Positions 1-7,312 of a stretch of 11,424 nt of DNA are shown here, piece by piece. The stretch covers positions 8,825 to 20,248 of the forward strand of contig MU657297.1 of assembly GCA_026770575.1 (NCBI GenBank), given 5' to 3'. The translations under genes and the position numbers were made by a program. The notes under the pieces were generated by a model, which did no database searches, was not told the origin of the DNA, and saw nothing but the letters and a program-made list of their open reading frames with translations. The DNA is from Pelagophyceae sp. CCMP2097. Its lineage: Eukaryota; Sar; Pelagophyceae. The first letter of the stretch is position 1. Every line of letters begins with the position of its first letter.

Positions 1-162
1 GGCGCGGACGAGGGGAGAGGGTCGCAGAATCCTTGCTGATTAAGTTTGACCGGTTCGCAAATTCTCAAGATATTTGAAAACGGATTTTTCTCTGTTTCTC
101 TTGCTATTTTCACGGGAGATGTAAATTTCGCGAAGTGCTTCCAAAACTCGCACGAAACTCAC

Positions 163-404
163 CAGTGCCGAAATCAAAGGCGGTTAAGGGTACCCCAATA
201 TTAATAACCTATTGTTATTGATCCTCGACGGCGCCGAGGCCGCCTGCGGACCGTAAGAATCTCCCGTTTTAATGGTATTTTGAAGGTAAATGCCAAGCAA
301 ATTGTTCGTTTGCCGGCAATACCTTATTCCCGGTCGATAATTTTGGGTAATCTGATAGTAGCGATATTCGGAGGATTGCATACCAATTTTTGATTTCGGC
401 ACTG
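163..404. mobile_element. MITE-like segment bounded by 16-bp inverted repeats
   Basis: CAGTGCCGAAATCAAA at 163-177 (16 nt counted from 163 or its neighbour) recurs as its exact reverse complement at 389-404, enclosing about 242 bp of AT-richer sequence with no convincing coding. GAAACT lies just outside each end (3 nt further out on the left), so a target duplication is possible but not clean. Size and shape fit a non-autonomous TIR element; the superfamily cannot be named. The flanks (1-162 and 405-531) hold nothing I recognise apart from being upstream of the glycosyltransferase gene. Confidence 0.45.
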
Positions 405-531
405 AAACTTTGTTCCCCTACATTCACCGTGTCTCGTGCGTGACCGCGGCCGATATCCTGGAAAGCAGCTTTTTGCGCGGTCCGGCCTTGGGTCGGTGGC
501 CCCCTTAAAAAAGGCGGGCCGCGAGGGGCGA

Positions 532-1914
532 ATGGGTCTCGGCCGGCGGCGCTGCCGGGCCTTGCAAGCCGTCGCGTGCGCCGCCGCGTGCGCTTCGGCG
601 GCGGACGCGCCGGTCGTGGGCGCGTGCCTCGTGACGAAGAGCGCGCCCGCGAGCCACCTGCGCGAGTGGCTCGCGTGGCACGCCATCCAAGGCCCAGACC
701 TGCGCGAGACTCGGAACACGTGCGGCGAGACCGGACCCTCGACCAACCCTGGTTCGGACCTGAATCGCGCAGGCGTGCGCCAGTTTTACCTCTACGACAA
801 CAACTCTGCGGAGGCGCGGCCGACGGTCCTGGCTTCGGCACGGGCAGTCTTCGAATCGCAGGTATGGGAGCCAACAGTCGACGTGCACGTGGTTCCGTGG
901 CACGCCGGCGAGGCGCTGAATATCCGGCCGCAGCTCGAGGCCTACGCCGACTGCCTTCGGGCGGCGCTCGCCGACGAAGTGCCTTGGCTCTTGGCAATCG
1001 ACGACGACGAGCATTTAGCCGTCGCGGCGAGCAAACAAGGCGGGTTCCAAACGCTTCCCGACTGGCTGTCCAATCCGGAAATGGCCGCGAGCGCCGTCGT
1101 CTCGGTTGCCTGGGTCTACCCGCAGACGCTTGGAAGATGGTGGGCTTCGGCATTTCGTATTTTGGGCCACGAATCGCGTTTCTGCCCGCACACGAAGACG
1201 GGCCTCGGCAAGCCGCTCCTGCGCACCGCCTGCGCCGAAGGCTGGCTCGGGCCGCACTTGTTCGTGGTCAAGCCGGGCTGCGGCGCGTCCCTCACCATCG
1301 AAGAGTCGGCGGCGAAGGGCCTCTCGCTCCTCCACTTTCACTTTTCCAGCGTCGAGGAGTGGGTCCAGTACCGAGTCGAGCGCGTCTTCCTAAGGGACTA
1401 CGACGGCCAAGTCTCGCCTAGCACCTTTGCGTCCGATGACCACGACGGCGTCCTCGGCCTGCCGTTGCACCTTGAGCTCTGCCACCCACTCGGATTGCCC
1501 GACCGGCCCGCGGCCCGCGGCAGATCGCCCGCCGACGCGGCCAAACTCGGCGCCGCGCTAGCGCGGGCGCAGCCAGAGCTCCACAGACGACTCGGTGTCG
1601 AGGAACATTGCTCCAACGAGAGCGCGGCTTTGAAGGCGCCCGACGAGTTGGAAATGGACGCCGGAGGCGCAAACTACAAGCCCTACGCGGCTTTAAAGGC
1701 GCGACTCGCCTCCAACGACGAGCTGGACGCGCCTGCGTACCTGGACCGCTACGTCGCGACGACGCCCGAGACGCGCAGCCTCGCCGGCTTCCTCGCCGCC
1801 GAATCCGCAAGAGCCGCCGCGTTCTACCACTTAGTCGTTTCGGGCGTCGACCGAGGCGCGCAAGACAACAACGCAGTCTGGAGACGAAGAACCGCGCCGA
1901 AACCCGGCGAATAA
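532..1914 (+). CDS. GT92-like glycosyltransferase (DUF23 / Glyco_tranf_2_4 type), secretory pathway
   Basis: The predicted product transfers a sugar onto a glycan acceptor, probably in the Golgi/ER; donor and acceptor are unknown. The ATG at 532 is preferred: the frame is open upstream only to a GTG at 436, and from 532 the protein begins with a basic n-region (RRRCR) and an Ala-rich hydrophobic stretch ending in an AxA-type site, as in a signal peptide. Motifs in order: LVTK with HLREWLAWHAIQG, then GVRQFYLYDNNS, then LLAIDDDEHL at about 1000-1014 (DxD-type metal/nucleotide-sugar site), then a C-terminal LLHFHFSSVEEW matching the usual His-aromatic plus EEW/EEF motif. Unspliced it is 460 aa; removing the candidate intron 692-772 gives 433 aa and joins two normally adjacent motifs. 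It converges on the WD40 gene. The family call is good, specificity unknown; the last ~100 residues are unassigned. Confidence 0.75.
   Translation: MGLGRRRCRALQAVACAAACASAADAPVVGACLVTKSAPASHLREWLAWHAIQGPDLRETRNTCGETGPSTNPGSDLNRAGVRQFYLYDNNSAEARPTVLASARAVFESQVWEPTVDVHVVPWHAGEALNIRPQLEAYADCLRAALADEVPWLLAIDDDEHLAVAASKQGGFQTLPDWLSNPEMAASAVVSVAWVYPQTLGRWWASAFRILGHESRFCPHTKTGLGKPLLRTACAEGWLGPHLFVVKPGCGASLTIEESAAKGLSLLHFHFSSVEEWVQYRVERVFLRDYDGQVSPSTFASDDHDGVLGLPLHLELCHPLGLPDRPAARGRSPADAAKLGAALARAQPELHRRLGVEEHCSNESAALKAPDELEMDAGGANYKPYAALKARLASNDELDAPAYLDRYVATTPETRSLAGFLAAESARAAAFYHLVVSGVDRGAQDNNAVWRRRTAPKPGE
692..772 (+). other. Candidate 81-nt GC-AG intron inside the glycosyltransferase gene
   Basis: The conserved GT92-type block normally reads EWLAWH..GV..FYLYDNNS without a gap. 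Here 27 extra codons, polar and without family resemblance, separate AIQG from VRQFYLYDNNS. The DNA can be cut as CAAG|GCCCAG ... CGCGCAG|GCGTG, which restores AIQGVRQF in frame. The donor is GC rather than GT, the acceptor AG, and CTGAAT near 760-765 could act as a branch site. The segment is a multiple of three and has no stop, so it could also be a retained insert. GC donors are known to be frequent in several algal lineages (established knowledge). Confidence 0.6.
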
Positions 1915-2274
1915 CACACGCCCCATGTGCATGATGATGGCAGTGGCAGTGGCAGTGGCTAAGACTAAGTGCATCGGTCCCACGAGGTGGCTCGCGGCGC
2001 GCGCTTGCGGGCATCACCTCCTTTCCACAGGGAGAGCGGGCCGCGAAGCTCGGCTGCCGCACCGCTGGCTCGCTTGGGAGCCACTCGATCCGGCGACGGC
2101 GTCGGATTCTTCGAGGCCCCGGGTCTCCTAGGCCTCACCTGGCGAGTTTCGGCTCGGCGACTGCGAACTGCAGGTCACACGCGCGTCCGCCGTGTGCCTC
2201 CGTTTGCGCGGCAACCCCCATCTTAGCCAGCGTCAACTCGGACTCCCAGGACAGAGCACTCCAGATTCTTCGAA
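1915..2274. other. Intergenic region between two convergent genes
   Basis: This is the shared 3' flank of the glycosyltransferase (+) and WD40 gene (-). It has a small microsatellite at about 1931-1960: three ATG units then GGCAGT repeated about three and a half times. Short GC-rich frames cross it, but none resembles a known protein. No other feature is seen. Confidence 0.5.
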
Positions 2275-2360
2275 TTAGAGTGTGACGTCCCAGAGCCGTG
2301 CCGTCCCGTCTTCGCACGACGCCAAGGCGCATTTGCCGTCGGGCGAGAACGCGCAACTGT
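2275..2360 (-). pseudogene. Frame-displaced seventh WD40 blade of the neighbouring gene
   Basis: Directly after the stop at 2361-2363, a +2 frame reads NSCAFSPDGKCALASCEDGT and then RLWDVTL followed by a stop at 2275-2277. This is the missing body of repeat seven. The break lies around 2358-2363, where GTGTAAACAG takes the place of an expected GTGAACAG: two extra nucleotides. Everything on both sides is well preserved, so the break is recent or artefactual. A GT...AG reading of those ten nucleotides is far too short to be an intron. Confidence 0.7.
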
Positions 2361-3335
2361 TTACACGCTGGCGATGTGCTCCTCGAGCGTCTTCTGCAGC
2401 GCGCCTGTCTCGGCGTCCCAGAGCCGCGCCGTCTTGTCGTAGCTCGCCGTTACGATGCGCGTGCCATCGGGCGAGAACGCGCAGCTCCAGACGTGGCCGG
2501 TGTGCCCCTCGAGCGTCGCCTGCAGCGCGCCCGTCGCGACATCCCAGACCCGCGCCGTCTTGTCGAAGCTCGCTGTCACGACGCGCGTGCCGTCGGGCGA
2601 GAACGCGCAGCACCTGACGCCGATGGGGAGCTCCTTGAGCATCGTCAGCAGCGCGCCCGTCGTCGCGTCCCACAGCCGCACTTTCCTGTCGTTGATCGAC
2701 ACGATGCGCTTGCCGTCGGGCGAGAACGCGCAGCACCTGGCGCCGATGGTGTTCTCCTCGAGCTTCAGCAGCAGCGCGCCCGTCTTCGCGTCCCGGAGCC
2801 GCACCGTCTTGTCCCAGCTCGCCGTCACGACGCACTTGCCGTCGGGCGAGAACGCGCAGGTCCAGGCGTTGTCGGTGTGCCCCTGGAGCGTCACCTGCAG
2901 CGCGCTCGTCTCGGCGTCCCAGACCCGAACCGTCTCGTCGGCGCTCGCCGTCACGAGGCGCTCGCCACCGGGCGAGAACGCGCAGCTCGTGACGTTGGCG
3001 GTGTGCCCTTCAAGCGTCAGCAGCAGCGCGCCCGTCTCGGCGTCCCTGAGCCGCACCATCCCGTCCAGGATCGCCGTCACGATGCGCTTGCCGTCGGGCG
3101 AGTACGCGCAGCTTTGGATGCTGCCGGTAAGCCCCTTGAGGATTGCGGTCCCCTTCAAAATGCGGTCCTTCCAGATGAGCTTGTGCACGGCCGGGGCAAC
3201 GGCCTGCGCGGTTCGAGCGACGCGCTTCGTAACGAGAAGCGCGTCCAACCGCGCCGCCAGCCGGAGGATGTGCGTGGCCACGTCGCTCTGTAGCAGCTCG
3301 AGAACCGGCGCGTCGGCGGGTCTGACATTTTTCAT
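2361..3335 (-). CDS. F-box-like / WD40-repeat protein, reading frame cut before the last blade
   Basis: From the ATG at 3335 (the frame runs on upstream only to a GTG at 3401) the protein has an N-terminal helical block, about residues 11-60 (LELLQSDVATHILRLAARLD ... HKLIWKDRIL), that resembles an F-box. Six WD40 repeats follow, each with CAFSPDG(K/T)R(I/V)VTAS, then (D/E)KT(V/A)R(L/V)(W/R)D and a TGAL turn. F-box/WD40 proteins usually recruit substrates to SCF ubiquitin ligases; that role is inferred. The frame stops at 2361-2363 (TAA) eight residues into repeat seven, and the rest of repeat seven continues in another frame down to 2275. With it, the propeller has seven blades, the usual number. 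Repeats are very alike at DNA level, suggesting recent internal duplication. It is either a young pseudogene, a protein with a shortened propeller, or a sequence error. Confidence 0.75.
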   Translation of the reverse strand: MKNVRPADAPVLELLQSDVATHILRLAARLDALLVTKRVARTAQAVAPAVHKLIWKDRILKGTAILKGLTGSIQSCAYSPDGKRIVTAILDGMVRLRDAETGALLLTLEGHTANVTSCAFSPGGERLVTASADETVRVWDAETSALQVTLQGHTDNAWTCAFSPDGKCVVTASWDKTVRLRDAKTGALLLKLEENTIGARCCAFSPDGKRIVSINDRKVRLWDATTGALLTMLKELPIGVRCCAFSPDGTRVVTASFDKTARVWDVATGALQATLEGHTGHVWSCAFSPDGTRIVTASYDKTARLWDAETGALQKTLEEHIASV

Positions 3336-3497
3336 GTGGCCTCCGGGATCGCGAGACCGCCGCGACCACCGTCGATGCTGCCCCGGCGCCGCCGCCGCCA
3401 CGCCAGCGGGGCGGCAGGCAGGTATTGTACTCGGGGTCAGTGGGGTCAGTTTTAAAGTTCGTGCTCAAGTGCAGGCCCATACCATGTTCTCCATTGA
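3336..3497. other. Divergent intergenic region upstream of the WD40 gene
   Basis: This is about 160 bp between the start of the WD40 gene (-) and the helix-turn-helix relic (+). It contains a tandem GGGGTCAGT pair at 3433-3450 and a GCC-rich run at about 3381-3400. No TATA element or other promoter motif can be supported. Confidence 0.35.
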
Positions 3498-3818
3498 ACC
3501 CTGCGCACCGCACAGGCGGACCTCAAGGACGCCATCGATATGGCCCTGAACTCGTTCTATTGCACGATTCAGGACGTGGCGAAAGTCTTCCACCTGCGGC
3601 CGTCGGCGTTGCCGGCCGTCCGCGCGCTGCTGGAGCTGCGTCACCCGGAGGACCAAACCCCAGGAGGTGTCCTCCTTGCTGCGCTCAAGGCGCTGGTCAG
3701 CATTGAGGACGGCACGCTGCTCGACCAGAAGCGCGCGGCAGATGGCCGGGTACCGCTGCGCGCCGCGGAGACGGTGCTCTTGCGTGCGCCCCATGGACGG
3801 TGGCGCGCTGACCGATGA
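3498..3818 (+). pseudogene. Probable relic of a transposase N-terminal DNA-binding region (Psq/CENP-B-like HTH)
   Basis: The frame is open from 3498, with its first ATG at 3540, to a TGA at 3816-3818. Near the start, ADLKDAIDMALNSF then CTIQDVAKVFHLRPSAL has the spacing of the helix-turn-helix found at the N-terminus of pogo-like DDE transposases (a run of DA..A, then D/K-AAK-FGVP-STL). About 40 residues on, LVSIEDGTLLDQKRAADGR followed by VPLRAAE resembles the second CENP-B-type helical region (E..LL.......G.PL). No catalytic domain follows: downstream to about 4030 the DNA is GC-rich and open in several frames but resembles nothing. If correct, it is a 5' remnant of a dead element. The match is by eye and weak. 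Confidence 0.35.
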
Positions 3819-4120
3819 CACGGCCATGCGGGACGTCCACGCACCGCGCCGAGCCGAGTCGCCCGCCCGCAAACGGCGCGCGGCAGTGCGCCCGGCCAAA
3901 GACAGCATCCGCTCGAGCGCCGACCACACGGTCCAACGTCGTGTCCCCCTGCCGCGTGCAGCCGCAGAAGGCGCCAAGGCGGCGACCGACGCCGCCCGCG
4001 GCATTGCCCCCGCCAAAGCCCGGCCGTAGCGGTGGCCCCAGGCACCGAGGAAGTCGGTGAATTGAGCGTAAATTTCAACTATTCACGTCACTCCGGCCAT
4101 CTCCGGCCCGACCCAACAGT

Positions 4121-4142
4121 ACCGACCGACCGACCGACCGAC
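4121..4142. repeat. ACCG tetranucleotide microsatellite
   Basis: Five perfect ACCG units plus two bases. Related GACC/GGTC-rich sequence continues to 4193 and reappears at 4829-4866, in each case just upstream of a copy of the 37-bp direct repeat. Confidence 0.8.
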
Positions 4143-4193
4143 TTGGCGATACGACCCCCCTCCGACCGAGTTTCCCCCCAATTCTCGGTCGGT

Positions 4194-4230
4194 ATTTGTG
4201 GGGCATCCCCTTTGGGACTTCGCGCGGCCT
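4194..4230 (+). repeat. 37-bp direct repeat, copy 1
   Basis: Identical to 4879-4915 in the same orientation, beginning ATTTGTGGGGCATCCCC and ending CGCGCGGCCT. Its copies enclose about 650 bp including the inverted CACTA-like copy at 4266-4723. Immediately downstream (4231-4258) is a run of overlapping palindromes, TACAATTGTA then GTACAATTGTAC then TATTGTA; TACAATTGTAACG recurs at 5735-5747. Confidence 0.8.
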
Positions 4231-4265
4231 TACAATTGTAGTACAATTGTACTATTGTAACGAAA

Positions 4266-4723
4266 CACTGTCGAATTCGCCTAACAGAAATCGCCAAATT
4301 TAACTATTTTTAGCGCGTGCGTTCTTGCCGCCCCCTCCAGTCGTACTAGTTGCCGCCTCGGAGACCAGCGCGCGAAGAAGAAACTTCCCAAACCGCGAAA
4401 AATCAAAAACCACTAAAGGAAGCAAGGAAAGGTCGTATAACTTGGACAGTCGCGATCGGGCACGGTGCCCCATCACGACTGTCCAAGTTGTACGCACTGT
4501 CCTTGGCGCCTTTATCGACTTTTAATTTGGGTACTGAGGGTTTAGACTTGATTAACTACTAAATTAAGAAGCTTTCGCAAAGACTCGCCAAAATAAGGGT
4601 AGTTCATGAAAAGCCAACAAGCGCCTCCAGGGCGTCTCGTGGTGGTGGTTGGCGTGGCGCCACTCATCATTCAAGGGCAAAAAAAAGTTAAATAATTTCC
4701 GGTGATAATCTAATTCGACAGTG
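4266..4723 (-). mobile_element. CACTA-like non-autonomous element, copy B (458 bp)
   Basis: The ends are CACTGTCGAATT (4266-4277) and its reverse complement AATTCGACAGTG (4712-4723). CACTG/CACTA termini are typical of the CACTA/EnSpm superfamily. Both halves match, in inverted orientation, the two ends of the element at 7532-8467: 4266-4403 corresponds to 8331-8467, and about 4498-4723 to 7532-7750. No transposase coding is visible. Its flanks (GAAA left, CTAG right) do not show a 3-bp target duplication. A strong hairpin lies near its middle (4436-4492). Confidence 0.65.
4436..4492. repeat. Central 57-nt palindrome of CACTA-like copy B
   Basis: Two 28-nt arms are symmetric about a single central base at 4464, with two mismatches and one G-T pair. 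The inner core is GGGCACGGTGCCC and the arms contain ACTTGGACAGTCG and its complement. It can extrude as a cruciform or form a long stem in RNA. Confidence 0.85.
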
Positions 4724-4878
4724 CTAGAGCGCCGCGCCTTTTGCGACGAATCGCTGAAACACGTGGTATTTACCGGTAATTTACCTGAAATTGATATTTT
4801 ACCTGGCATTTACTTGGTATAATCTTTGTCGGTCGGCTACAGAAGGTCCCGACCGGCCGACTGACCTGGGGACTTGAA

Positions 4879-4915
4879 ATTTGTGGGGCATCCCCTTTGG
4901 GACTTCGCGCGGCCT
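4879..4915 (+). repeat. 37-bp direct repeat, copy 2
   Basis: Identical to 4194-4230. The identity stops exactly at the TA that flanks the TIR element at 4917-5282, so that insertion may have interrupted a longer copy. The stretch 4724-4878 between the CACTA-like element and this copy holds loose TTTACC/TTTACCTG repeats and nothing else recognised. Confidence 0.8.
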
Positions 4916-4916
4916 A

Positions 4917-5282
4917 GAGTAAAGGTCAATTTAAGAACCTGGTCAATTTAAGAACCGACGAAAAAATCGACAAAAGACGTTCAATATCTCAATAAGACAT
5001 TTATAAGACCCAATTAAAATCCATTAAATCCCTTATTGGGATATTATCCGGCTCCAGGGGCCCGGTTCTTAATCTGACCGGCGTTTTTTTTAAGAACCGA
5101 TGGTCGGTCCGGACTCTGCCTATGCTAAACTTCTCACGGAGGTCCTCCGCAGACGCCATTATTTGGGGGTGGGTGGAGGGGACCCAGGCGCGTACCCTGG
5201 CAGCGTCAAAACCGCAAACAACGGCGTCGCCGGGCCGCTGATTTTTTTTTCGCTTAGCCGGTTCTTAAATTGATCTTTACTC
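4917..5282. mobile_element. TA-flanked TIR element (MITE-like, 366 bp)
   Basis: Terminal inverted repeats of 23 nt (4917-4939 and 5260-5282) begin GAGTAAAG and end TTTAAGAACC, with one mismatch. They are flanked by TA at 4915-4916 and 5283-5284, as expected for a Tc1/mariner-type target duplication. The 16-nt motif GGTCAATTTAAGAACC occurs twice in tandem at the left end (4924-4939, 4941-4956), once inverted and degenerate at 5064-5079, and once in the right end, which looks like a set of transposase binding sites. No coding region. The superfamily call rests only on the TA. Confidence 0.65.
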
Positions 5283-5284
5283 TA

Positions 5285-6229
5285 AGTATTTTACTACGCA
5301 CTGGCCTAAAGGGAGACAGATTTCCCGCCTTAAAGGCAGTTGGCCCCTGGGATTCCCTTTGGCGCGGCTGGCGGGCGCTGTGGGCGCTCGGCCGAGGCGC
5401 CACTGCGCGCGCTCATGAACCACCTCGGGCTCGACGCGCCGCAGCAAAGAGTTTGGTGCGCGCGTCCCGGAGTCGCGAGAAATTCACTCGCGACTGTCTG
5501 CCCTGTTTTGAGCTCTTCAGAGCCCGGCTGTTGAGGGGACGATGCCGGACCTGAGAGGCGATAAACCGAGTCCACCTACATCCTGGCCATTATCGCCTTT
5601 AAGGTCGGGCATCGGAAGGGTCTGTGTCGCGCAAAAAGCGGCGGACGCACAAAAAAACACCAAAAAAAACGAAAAGCTCCTTAGCCGAGGCTGTCAATCC
5701 ATAAATAAATCCACTTTATTAAGCACCCGAAGCCTACAATTGTAACGGATTCCCTAAAGGCAGAAACTTTAGCCCAGTGGCGGTTCACGTGGGTATATAG
5801 GAGCATGTCGTGACTCTTTATATACCCAGTCTCCAGCGGACCAGATCACTGGGACGCGATATCCCTCTTGCTCTTCCTATCAACACGATAGGAGATACTC
5901 GTTCATTTGAGTTCTCGTTCGAGAAAGGCAATTTTCGGCGAAGGTCCAACGTGGGTTGTCGTAAACTAGACAGCTTCACTTTTTTCAATTACTTTTCAAG
6001 CTACTTTTTCAATATATCTTTTGTCGCTTCAAAATAAGCGCGAAGCGGCGTCAAGGGCGCCTTCCTTCGGCCACCCAGGTGATATGGCGTGCGGGACGGG
6101 GCACGTCGGCCCCGCGACCGGCCCGCGCCTCGACGGAGGCGCGGGCACCATCGTCGCCGCCCCGCCCGCCAGAGGCCGCGCCCCGCCCCCTCCGCGCGGC
6201 GCGCCCGTGCCGCGCGCCCGCGCCGGGTT
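5285..6229. other. Long stretch without a supported gene
   Basis: Short open frames exist, such as 5340-5534 (+) and 5330-5575 (-), but none resembles a known protein, and GC-rich bias explains them. A hairpin GCGAGAAATTCACTCGC lies near 5475-5492. TACAATTGTAACG at 5735-5747 echoes 4231-4258. GGGTATATA (5791-5799) and TATATACCC (5819-5827) form a 9-bp inverted repeat 19 nt apart, resembling two face-to-face TATA boxes. 6085-6225 is a very GC-rich island. I see no RNA gene. Confidence 0.4.
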
Positions 6230-6266
6230 AACGCTCATCTAACGTTCGCTCAACGCTCATCCAACG
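6230..6266 (+). repeat. Tandem 11-bp repeat AACGCTCATCT (three units)
   Basis: Units at 6230-6240, 6241-6251 (AACGTTCGCTC, diverged) and 6252-6262, then a partial AACG. It leads directly into the 68-bp duplication. Confidence 0.6.
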
Positions 6267-6397
6267 AACTCTTCCCGCACTTTAAAAGCATTTCCGCGCT
6301 TTAAAGGCAGCTTGAAAGCTGCTTTGAAACATCGAACTCTTCCCGCGCTTTAAAAGCATTTCCGCGCTTTAAAAGCAGCTTGAAAGCTGCTTGAAAG
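6265..6397 (+). repeat. Two tandem 68-bp units with AAGCAGCTTGAAAGCTGC palindromes
   Basis: Each unit starts CGAACTCTTCCCGC (6265 and 6333), continues with TTTAAAAGCATTTCCGCGCTTTAAA-type sequence (see 6278-6304 and 6346-6372) and ends in the near palindrome GCAGCTTGAAAGCTGC. The second unit stops at the TA flanking the element at 6400. Related CTTGAAAG sequence resumes at 6982, so the array has been split by an insertion. Confidence 0.75.
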
Positions 6398-6399
6398 TA

Positions 6400-6979
6400 G
6401 GGAACGACCACTCCAATTTGGTACGCCCTGATTTTCACTCAACTTGGTACGCTTTGACCTTTTTCGCTCGAGCGGGTCGATCCGGCCTCTCCTGGGGCCC
6501 CGTTTCGCGACGCGGCGCGGCTCGATGCCACCCGACCGCGCTTCGGCCTTCAAATGAGGAAGGCCGGGGCGCCAATCTGACGCCAGGGCCATTCTCGTGA
6601 CAACTACTCCGGTTGGAAAATCAAGCTTTGCGCGCGATATGGATGCTCCCCGAGGCCCGCTTCACGGCGCGAGCCCCGCGACGGCCGCACTGACGACATA
6701 CCAAAGCAGCCGCACCTCTTCGACGGGAGACTCGCGCCGAACCACCGCCGCCGGTCAAGAGATTTTGGCCGACTTGCCTTTTTGGCAAAGCTTAGCGGGT
6801 TGGTGGCTGGTTCAACCAGCCCTCGGGCGAGCCTGAAATTTGGGCAGCTCGCAGAGACCATCGTCCCGGGCCCCGATCCGAAGTACCAGCCTCATAGTCG
6901 GCGTAGAGCCTGCCCGGCGCTAAAAATAGAGAAAGCGTACCAAATTAGGAGAGCGTACCAAATTGGAGTGGTCGTCCCC
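6400..6979. mobile_element. TA-flanked TIR element (580 bp) inserted in the CTTGAAAG array
   Basis: The 27-nt terminal inverted repeats (6400-6426, 6953-6979) start GGGAACGACCACTCC / GGGGACGACCACTCC and end TTTGGTACGC, with a single mismatch, and are flanked by TA at 6398-6399 and 6980-6981. The motif AA(T/C)TTGGTACGC occurs twice in each arm, head to head (6415-6426, 6441-6452; 6935-6946, 6953-6964), as expected for transposase binding sites. The interior is GC-rich with small open frames on both strands (6597-6836 +, 6604-6861 -) that match nothing I know. The TA duplication suggests a Tc1/mariner-like origin, unproven. Confidence 0.7.
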
Positions 6980-7090
6980 TAGCTAACTTTCAAGATGAGC
7001 TTGAAAGTTAGCTACTTTCAAGCAGCTTTACACGCAAATGCAGACTTTAAAGCAGCTTGAAAGCAGCTTAAAAGTAGCTTGAAAAAAGTG
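6980..7090. repeat. Palindromic CTTGAAAG satellite, right part
   Basis: It starts with a perfect hairpin: 15-nt arms 6980-6994 (TAGCTAACTTTCAAG) and 7000-7014, separated by five bases. It continues with repeated AAGCAGCTTGAAAG / TACTTTCAAGCAGC words to about 7090. It is the continuation of the array at 6265-6397. Confidence 0.7.
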
Positions 7091-7097
7091 AAGCTGT

Positions 7098-7146
7098 CTA
7101 CTGACGTTGATTAAACGGCAAGGACCCTTCGGGTCCTCAATAATGG
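7098..7146 (+). repeat. Repeat R, truncated copy (right end only)
   Basis: ACTGACGTTGATTAAACGGC, then AAGGACCCTTCGGGTCCTCA, then ATAATG, matches the right-hand ends of the long R copies at 7852-8330 and 8893-9390. Only the loop and right arm of their terminal hairpin are kept. The following 7147-7312 is C-rich and without a recognised feature. Confidence 0.7.
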
Positions 7147-7312
7147 GCCCGGGCTCCCAGGGTCTTTACGTCCCCGGCAATGTCCGTCGCCTCGTCATAA
7201 TGCCCGTTAAACGGAATCGAAATAGAGTACTCCGGGTTTCCCGACCCGGCCCAGCCTCCCCAGCCCCCGCCGCGCCCGCGCCCCCTCCCAGGCCGCCCCG
7301 GGTCGCAGTGGA

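Noticed and set aside
436..531. GTG start for the glycosyltransferase giving 32 extra residues
   Set aside because: Introns and gene types indicate a eukaryote; the ATG at 532 has good context and begins a signal peptide.
269..1153. 294-codon minus-strand open frame opposite the glycosyltransferase
   Set aside because: Arg/Pro/Ala-rich composition typical of the antisense of GC-rich coding DNA; no motif, and the plus strand has a clear family match.
2298..3549. Long plus-strand open frames opposite the WD40 gene (331 and 364 codons)
   Set aside because: They repeat with the WD40 period because they are its complement; no independent protein motifs.
3465..4016. 183-codon minus-strand open frame
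   Set aside because: Low-complexity Arg/Ala-rich start and no recognisable domain; overlaps the better helix-turn-helix reading on the plus strand.
4194..4915. Solo LTR pair of a retrotransposon
   Set aside because: Repeats are only 37 bp, lack TG...CA ends, and no primer-binding site, polypurine tract or retroelement coding lies between them.
5791..5827. Bidirectional promoter from face-to-face TATATA boxes
   Set aside because: No supported gene starts on either side; kept only as an inverted repeat note.
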